From the NCBI GenBank assembly GCA_964515945.1, contig CAZEWY010000022.1, positions 1 to 28,015 of the forward strand: DNA of 28,015 nucleotides. Direction: 5' to 3'. A program made the position numbers and the translations under genes. Source of the stretch: CAYQQJ01 sp964515945. Lineage in GTDB: Bacteria; Pseudomonadota; Gammaproteobacteria; Pseudomonadales; Cellvibrionaceae. The notes beneath the pieces were generated by a model. The model did not search any database and was not told the origin of the DNA. It saw only the letters and a list, made by a program, of their open reading frames with translations. Below, one piece after another: positions 23,651-28,015 of the stretch (positions are counted from its first letter, which is position 1; every line of letters starts with the position of its first letter).

Positions 23651-25302
23651 CGGCTACGATGCACTATCAGTATGACGGGCAGAATACTGACCAACACCAA
23701 CACCAGAGCTGGCAGAGCTGCCCGTTGCCACTGCCCCTCGGAGGTCAGCTCGTAGATTCTCACCGCCAGGGTGTCCCAGCCGAAGGGCCGCATCAGCAAT
23801 GTTGCCGGCATTTCCTTCATGGTGTCCACCAGCACCAGCACCAGAGCTGTCAGCAACCCGGGCGTCAGCAGAGGCAGATAGATTTTGCGCAGTATGTGCC
23901 CATGGCCATGACCCAGGGTGTGGGCCACTTCCTGAAAATGCGGCCGTATGCGTTCGAGGCTGGATTGCACCGGCCCCAAACCCACGGAAAAGAAGCGGAT
24001 GATGTAGGCCATGATCAGGGCACCGACACTGCCCAGCAAAAGCCGTTCGGGGTTGGCGCCCGCCCAGGTCAGCAGCGGCCGCAGCAGTTCCCGGTCAACC
24101 GCCGCAAAGGCGATCATGATGCCCACCGCCAGTACCGATCCAGGCAGGGCGTAACCCATGGAAGCCAGGCGCACCGCGCCGAACATGGTACGGCCACCGC
24201 GCAGACGCTGGGCAAAACTCACCAGCACGGCCAGCACTACCACCAGACCCGCCGCGACAAAACCCAGAATAAAAGTGTGGCCAACCAGCCTCCAAAAATG
24301 CCCATCGAGACCCAGGGTCTCGATATCCATTACCCAGATCAGTAACTGCACTATGGGAACGCAGAAAGCCGCGGCAAAGACGGCCAGGCAGAATCCGGAG
24401 GCCATCCAGGCCCTGACACCGGTCAGTTGCAGGCGGTGACGACTGCGCCGGGGGTTCTGATGCACTCGCCCGGCGCCGCGCAGGCGCTGCTCGGCGAAAA
24501 GTGCCAGGGCGACAAACAGCAAGAGCAGGGAGGCCAGCTGTGCCGCCGCCTGCAAATTGAAGAAACCAAACCAGGATTTGTAAATGGCCGTAGTGAAGGT
24601 GTCGAAATTGAACACGGCCACGGCACCAAAGTCCGCCAGGGCCTCCATCAGCGCCAGGGCCATACCGGCAACAATGGCGGGTCTGGCCATGGGTAGACCT
24701 ACTCGCCAGAAGGCGCCCCAATGGCTCGACCCCAACAGACGCGCCGCATCTACAAGGCTCCGGCCCTGACCGAGAAAAGCGCTGCGGGCGAGCATATAGA
24801 CATAGGGATAGAGGACGGCGGACAGGACCAGAACCACCCCGAGAGGGTGGCGGATATCCGGCGCCCAGGCTTCGTTCCCGAAAATTTGCCGCCAAAAGGT
24901 CATCACCGGCCCGGCGTAGCCCATAAGACCGACGGCGACAAAGGCGACAACATAAGTGGGAATGGCCAGGGGCAGCAAGAGTGCCCAATCGAGCCAGCGG
25001 CGGCCGGGAAATTCACAGATGGCGGTGAGCCAGGCCAGGCTCACGCCCACCACGGCCACGCAGGCGCCTACGCCCACCATGAGAATGGCAGTGTTCTTCA
25101 GCAGCCGCGGCAAATCCGTGGCAATCAGGTGCTGCCAGACTTCGGTTTGCGCGGAGTGCCAACTGAAGGCGATGACGCCGATCGGCAAAAGTACCAGTGC
25201 GACCATCAGCCACACGGGCGACTGCCAGAGAGAGGGTTTCAACCGTATCCCCGGCAGGCGAAGGCCTCGCGCCAGGGATCGACTTGTGTAAGTGGAACTC
25301 AA
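23644..25302 (-). CDS. fbpB: Fe(III) ABC transporter permease, FbpB type
   Basis: The inner-membrane channel of a ferric-iron ABC importer. It has 552 residues with about twelve hydrophobic helices, formed by two fused BPD_transp_1 permease halves. Each half carries the cytoplasmic EAA-type loop that docks the ATPase (around ARLLGSSHWGAFWRVGLPMARP, in two parts, and HTLGHGHGHILRKIYLPLL). This fused layout is typical of FbpB/SfuB/AfuB. The start codon overlaps the fbpA stop in ATGA, so the two are translationally coupled. No ATPase gene (fbpC) follows: gcvT comes next, 87 bp on. The ATPase must be encoded elsewhere or shared with another importer. Confidence 0.92.
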   Translation of the reverse strand: MSSTYTSRSLARGLRLPGIRLKPSLWQSPVWLMVALVLLPIGVIAFSWHSAQTEVWQHLIATDLPRLLKNTAILMVGVGACVAVVGVSLAWLTAICEFPGRRWLDWALLLPLAIPTYVVAFVAVGLMGYAGPVMTFWRQIFGNEAWAPDIRHPLGVVLVLSAVLYPYVYMLARSAFLGQGRSLVDAARLLGSSHWGAFWRVGLPMARPAIVAGMALALMEALADFGAVAVFNFDTFTTAIYKSWFGFFNLQAAAQLASLLLLFVALALFAEQRLRGAGRVHQNPRRSRHRLQLTGVRAWMASGFCLAVFAAAFCVPIVQLLIWVMDIETLGLDGHFWRLVGHTFILGFVAAGLVVVLAVLVSFAQRLRGGRTMFGAVRLASMGYALPGSVLAVGIMIAFAAVDRELLRPLLTWAGANPERLLLGSVGALIMAYIIRFFSVGLGPVQSSLERIRPHFQEVAHTLGHGHGHILRKIYLPLLTPGLLTALVLVLVDTMKEMPATLLMRPFGWDTLAVRIYELTSEGQWQRAALPALVLVLVSILPVILIVHRSRR

Positions 25303-26333
25303 CGATAGCCGGCCCGATCCATCAGTTTGATGGCTTCGGCCTGCAAACGCCCAGCCGCTTCAACATTGATCAGGTCCGCTTTGAAGTCGCCCCAGGAGGC
25401 GACTTCCGGTGAAGGCGGAACATCCGGATTGGCGGGATATTCCTGGTTCAGACGCGCGAAATCATACTGGGCTTCCTCGGAGGACAGCCATTCCAATAGT
25501 TGCTGGGCAGCTTCCGGATAGGGCGCGTATTTGGTCACGCCAGCCCCGGACACATTGACATGGACGCCGCGGCCTTCCTGGTTCGGCCAGAAAAGCGCCA
25601 GCGGAAGATTCGGCTGGGCCACATCCAAACGGCCAAAATAGTATGTATTCACCAGCCCTACATCGCACTGGCCGGCGACTATGGCGTTCATTACGGCAGT
25701 GTCATTGGAATAGGGATCCGTCGCCAGATTCTCAACCCAACCGCGCACAATTTCTTCAGTTTTTTCGGTACCCAGGGTTTTGATCATGGTTGCCACCAGC
25801 GACTGGTTGTAGACCTTTTTCGCGGTGCGCAGGCACAGGCGGCCTTTCCACTTGGGATCCGCCAGGGCCTCATAAGTGGAAAGATCTTCCGGGGCAACAC
25901 GCTCGGTGGAGTAAACGATGGTACGCGCACGCTGGGACAGGGCGAACCAGGTATTGTCTGCCGATTGCAGGTTCGCCGGAATATTTTCTTCCAGAACTTC
26001 CGAATCAATGGAACGCAGAACACCGCTCTGGGCCGCCTGCCAGAGATTGCCTGCATCGACGGTAAGCAGTATATCGGCCGGTGTATATTCGCCTTCATTG
26101 ACCAGACGCGCGATCAGCGGACCGGCGCCATCGGTAATATAACGCACGCCTATGCCTGTCTCGGCCGTGAACTTGTCGAACATCGGCTTGATCAAATGCT
26201 CCTTTCGCTCGGAGTAGACAGTCACCACCGGCTTCTCGGCAGTCTCGGTCGTCGAGTCGGGCTTTTCGCTGCAGCCTTGCATCAAAACTGCACCCAAGCA
26301 CAGGCCCGCAAGCGTCAGGAAGGAAAATCGCAT
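25299..26333 (-). CDS. fbpA: Fe(III) ABC transporter substrate-binding lipoprotein, FbpA/FutA type
   Basis: A periplasmic ferric-iron-binding protein of 344 residues. The N-terminal signal ends at LMQGC with a probable lipidated Cys21, though the lipobox is not ideal. The class-II binding fold is seen in VVTVYSERKEHLIKPMFDKF, ADILLTVDAGNLWQAAQ and VAGQCDVGLVNTYYFGR. The double tyrosine near residue 230 is the usual iron ligand pair. It overlaps fbpB by 4 bp. A Fur-box promoter and a strong ribosome site (GGAGG, 9 bp before the ATG) lie directly upstream, so expression should rise when iron is scarce. The neighbouring divergent gene is mutY. Confidence 0.93.
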   Translation of the reverse strand: MRFSFLTLAGLCLGAVLMQGCSEKPDSTTETAEKPVVTVYSERKEHLIKPMFDKFTAETGIGVRYITDGAGPLIARLVNEGEYTPADILLTVDAGNLWQAAQSGVLRSIDSEVLEENIPANLQSADNTWFALSQRARTIVYSTERVAPEDLSTYEALADPKWKGRLCLRTAKKVYNQSLVATMIKTLGTEKTEEIVRGWVENLATDPYSNDTAVMNAIVAGQCDVGLVNTYYFGRLDVAQPNLPLALFWPNQEGRGVHVNVSGAGVTKYAPYPEAAQQLLEWLSSEEAQYDFARLNQEYPANPDVPPSPEVASWGDFKADLINVEAAGRLQAEAIKLMDRAGYR

Positions 26334-26342
26334 AGTCGTACA

Positions 26343-26390
26343 CCTCCAGAATTGGAGGCAAATGATAACTATTTACATTTTCTTTGGCAA
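26343..26390 (-). promoter_or_regulatory. Fur-box promoter of fbpAB with hairpin over the ribosome site
   Basis: On the minus strand a -35 TTGCCA (26385-26390) and a -10 TATCAT (26362-26367) are 17 bp apart. A Fur-box-like 19-mer at 26358-26376 covers the -10 and spacer and matches 13 of 19 positions of the classic consensus. Directly downstream CCTCCA / TGGAGG (26343-26358) forms a 6-bp inverted repeat whose second arm is the GGAGG ribosome site. Confidence 0.75.
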
Positions 26391-26490
26391 GGAGAGGCGG
26401 CAAACGATGGGTGATGAAGAATAGCCGAACCATAAGGTGGGCAACTACCAGTTAAGATAGAATAAACGCTCCACGACCGAAAGAATCCCC

Positions 26491-27579
26491 ATGCCAAACT
26501 TCGCCCAACAGCTCCTCTCCTGGTTCGACCAACACGGACGCAAGAATCTGCCCTGGCAACAAGACATCACCCCCTACCGTGTATGGCTGTCGGAAGTGAT
26601 GCTGCAACAAACCCAGGTTGACACGGTGATTCCTTATTTTGAACGCTTTACCGCGCGCTTTCCCACGGTGGGGGCACTGGCCGCCGCGCCTCTGGACGAC
26701 GTACTGCACCTGTGGACCGGTCTCGGCTATTACGCCCGAGCCCGCAATCTCCACAAATGCGCGCGGCTGGTCTGCGATGAGCACGAAGGCCATTTCCCCA
26801 GTGACGTTGCCGATCTTGCGGCGCTGCCAGGCATCGGCCTGTCCACGGCCGGCGCCATTGTCAGCACCGCCTTTCAAAAACGCGCCCCAATTCTGGATGG
26901 CAATGTCAAACGCGTACTCGCGCGTTATTTCGCCATCGCCGGCTGGCCTGGCAAAACAGAAACACTCAAACAACTGTGGGACAAGGCAGAGGAGCTGACA
27001 CCGCGCAGCCGCAACCGCGATTACACTCAGGCCATCATGGACCTGGGCGCAACCGTCTGTACCCGCAGCCGGCCCGCCTGTTCCCTCTGCCCGCTACAAA
27101 TCGAGTGTCGCGCCAAGGCCACCGGTGAACAGGGCCTCTATCCCGGCAAGAAACCCCGCAAGACGCTTCCGGTCAAATCAACACAAATGCTGATTCTGCA
27201 GTCACGGGATGGCGAAGTGCTGCTGGAACAGAGGCCACCCCAAGGGATCTGGGGCGGTCTCTGGAGCCTGCCCGAACTGGACAGCGACGACGATGCTCTG
27301 GCAAGCTGCCGCGTCAGATTTGGCGAAGCCGAGTGGCTGGCGGGCTGGCCCCAGGTACGCCACACCTTCAGCCACTATCACCTGGATATCACGCCAGTTC
27401 GGCTGCAATTAACCGGCACACCCGCCGGCGTCAGGGCCAATGACCGCCAGCTCTGGTATAACCTTCAACAGCCCGCCAATATTGGCTTGGCTGCACCAGT
27501 CAAGCGCCTGCTCGAAAGACTGGCGGACGATGAACCAGATCTTTTCACCAAAGACCCAGCCAACCGAGGAACGTCATGA
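26491..27579 (+). CDS. mutY: adenine DNA glycosylase
   Basis: Removes adenine mispaired with 8-oxoguanine, preventing G-to-T mutations. The 362 residues show the catalytic Glu35 in SEVMLQQTQVDTVIPYF and the helix-hairpin-helix LPGIGLSTAGAI at 112-123. The catalytic Asp136 is in ILDGNVKRVLAR. The [4Fe-4S] cysteines C190, C197, C200 and C206 have the exact C-x6-C-x2-C-x5-C spacing. The C-terminal Nudix-like domain recognises 8-oxoguanine (from about residue 230, with GIWGGLWSLPEL and FSHYHLDI). The hairpin loop has Leu117 where E. coli has Arg. Its stop overlaps the yggX start (ATGA), the mutY-yggX pair known from E. coli. Confidence 0.96.
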   Translation: MPNFAQQLLSWFDQHGRKNLPWQQDITPYRVWLSEVMLQQTQVDTVIPYFERFTARFPTVGALAAAPLDDVLHLWTGLGYYARARNLHKCARLVCDEHEGHFPSDVADLAALPGIGLSTAGAIVSTAFQKRAPILDGNVKRVLARYFAIAGWPGKTETLKQLWDKAEELTPRSRNRDYTQAIMDLGATVCTRSRPACSLCPLQIECRAKATGEQGLYPGKKPRKTLPVKSTQMLILQSRDGEVLLEQRPPQGIWGGLWSLPELDSDDDALASCRVRFGEAEWLAGWPQVRHTFSHYHLDITPVRLQLTGTPAGVRANDRQLWYNLQQPANIGLAAPVKRLLERLADDEPDLFTKDPANRGTS

Positions 27580-27851
27580 GCCGCACAGTTTTCTGCCGCA
27601 AATACAGGAAAGAAATGGAAGGCCTGGATGCGCCACCCTATCCCGGCGCCAGAGGCGAGGACCTGTACAATAATATTTCGAAGCAGGCGTGGCAGGACTG
27701 GCTGCAACATCAGACCATGCTCATCAACGAAAAGCACCTCAACATGATGGACCTGACCGCCCGCACCTACCTGAAAGAGCAGATGGAGAAGTTCTTTTCC
27801 GGGGAGGAATACGATGCGGCTGAGGGGTATGTGCCGCCTGAGGACCAGTAA
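27576..27851 (+). CDS. yggX: YggX family Fe(II)-trafficking/oxidative damage protection protein
   Basis: A small 91-residue cytoplasmic protein. YggX protects Fe-S enzymes from oxidation and affects labile iron. The family opening SRTVFCRKYRKEMEGL with the conserved Cys7 is present. So are the PPYPG segment, the QAWQDWLQHQTMLINE helix and the MEKFFSG tail. Its ATG overlaps the mutY stop by four bases, so translation is coupled. This makes sense because MutY carries an iron-sulfur cluster. No clear terminator is seen before the tRNA gene. Confidence 0.96.
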   Translation: MSRTVFCRKYRKEMEGLDAPPYPGARGEDLYNNISKQAWQDWLQHQTMLINEKHLNMMDLTARTYLKEQMEKFFSGEEYDAAEGYVPPEDQ

Positions 27852-27884
27852 GTGCACCCCGCGCTCTATTTTTGCCTCGCCAGC

Positions 27885-27913
27885 TTGACTCATAAGCGCC
27901 GAGCGGGTTTAAT
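27885..27913 (+). promoter_or_regulatory. tRNA-Phe promoter
   Basis: The -35 TTGACT (27885-27890) and the -10 TTTAAT (27908-27913) are 17 bp apart. A GC-rich stretch (ACGCGCCTCGCGC) follows up to the expected start. Such a discriminator is typical of stringently controlled stable-RNA promoters. Confidence 0.7.
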
Positions 27914-27960
27914 ACGCGCCTCGCGCAAAAGCCATGTCTGGCAGCTCGCGTGACAGCAAA

Positions 27961-28015
27961 GCCCGGATAGCTCAGTCGGTAGAGCAGGGGATTGAAAATC
28001 CCCGTGTCGGTGGTT
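27961..28015 (+). tRNA. tRNA-Phe (GAA), truncated by the window end
   Basis: The 5' 55 bases of a tRNA are present. These comprise the acceptor strand GCCCGGA, a D-arm with GCTC / GAGC, and the anticodon stem GGGGA / TCCCC around loop TTGAAAA. The anticodon GAA is at 27994-27996. The variable loop and the start of the T-arm (GGTGGTT) follow. The T-loop and 3' acceptor strand lie beyond base 28015. Confidence 0.95.

Noticed and set aside
1..28015. CRISPR array, prophage, toxin-antitoxin or defence genes
   Set aside because: No regularly spaced repeats, integrase, phage structural or restriction-type genes were seen; nearly all the sequence is accounted for by housekeeping genes.

Overview
The window is an ordinary, gene-dense stretch of a gammaproteobacterial chromosome. 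Gene content and order resemble Pseudomonas and, more closely, marine Cellvibrionales-like bacteria. Two things point that way: the lgt/thyA and ptsP/rppH/HAD-phosphatase groupings, and a TonB2-type operon with DUF3450, TtpC and TPR components. The lineage call is inference from gene families and order, not from a search.

Layout. (1) 1-176: intergenic, with a perfect 24-bp palindrome and a terminator-like hairpin. (2) 177-4928, minus: an orphan GspE/PilB-type ATPase followed by glnE, which controls glutamine synthetase. (3) 5125-7727, plus: argE and argA of arginine biosynthesis, both with GTG starts, closed by a strong bidirectional terminator at 7751-7775. (4) 7805-12969, minus: a six-gene energy-transduction operon (DUF3450, TtpC-like, ExbB, ExbD, TonB, TPR). 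The 330-bp leader region upstream of it carries in-phase GGTAACA repeats. (5) 13300-15633, minus: lgt, thyA and folA, covering lipoprotein maturation and dTMP/folate metabolism. A 144-bp MITE-like inverted-repeat element lies between thyA and folA, and a short tandem duplication lies at the lgt/thyA junction. (6) 15765-18538, minus: rppH overlapping ptsP. (7) 18743-20705, plus: a HAD phosphatase and an imelysin-like lipoprotein whose GxHxxE motif has lost its His and Glu. (8) 20681-26333, minus: an iron ABC importer pair (fbpA, fbpB) behind a Fur-box promoter, then gcvT and gcvH, then rlmI. (9) 26491-27851, plus: mutY-yggX. (10) 27961 to the window end: a truncated tRNA-Phe.

Two themes recur. 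One is iron: TonB energisation, the Fur-controlled Fe(III) importer, an imelysin-like protein and YggX. The other is small repeats sitting exactly at gene ends, at the stop codons of thyA, lgt and gcvT. I see no prophage, CRISPR array, toxin-antitoxin pair, complete transposon or clearly novel multi-gene system. The best candidates for something new are the thyA-folA element, the operator-like repeats of the Ton operon and the degenerate imelysin.
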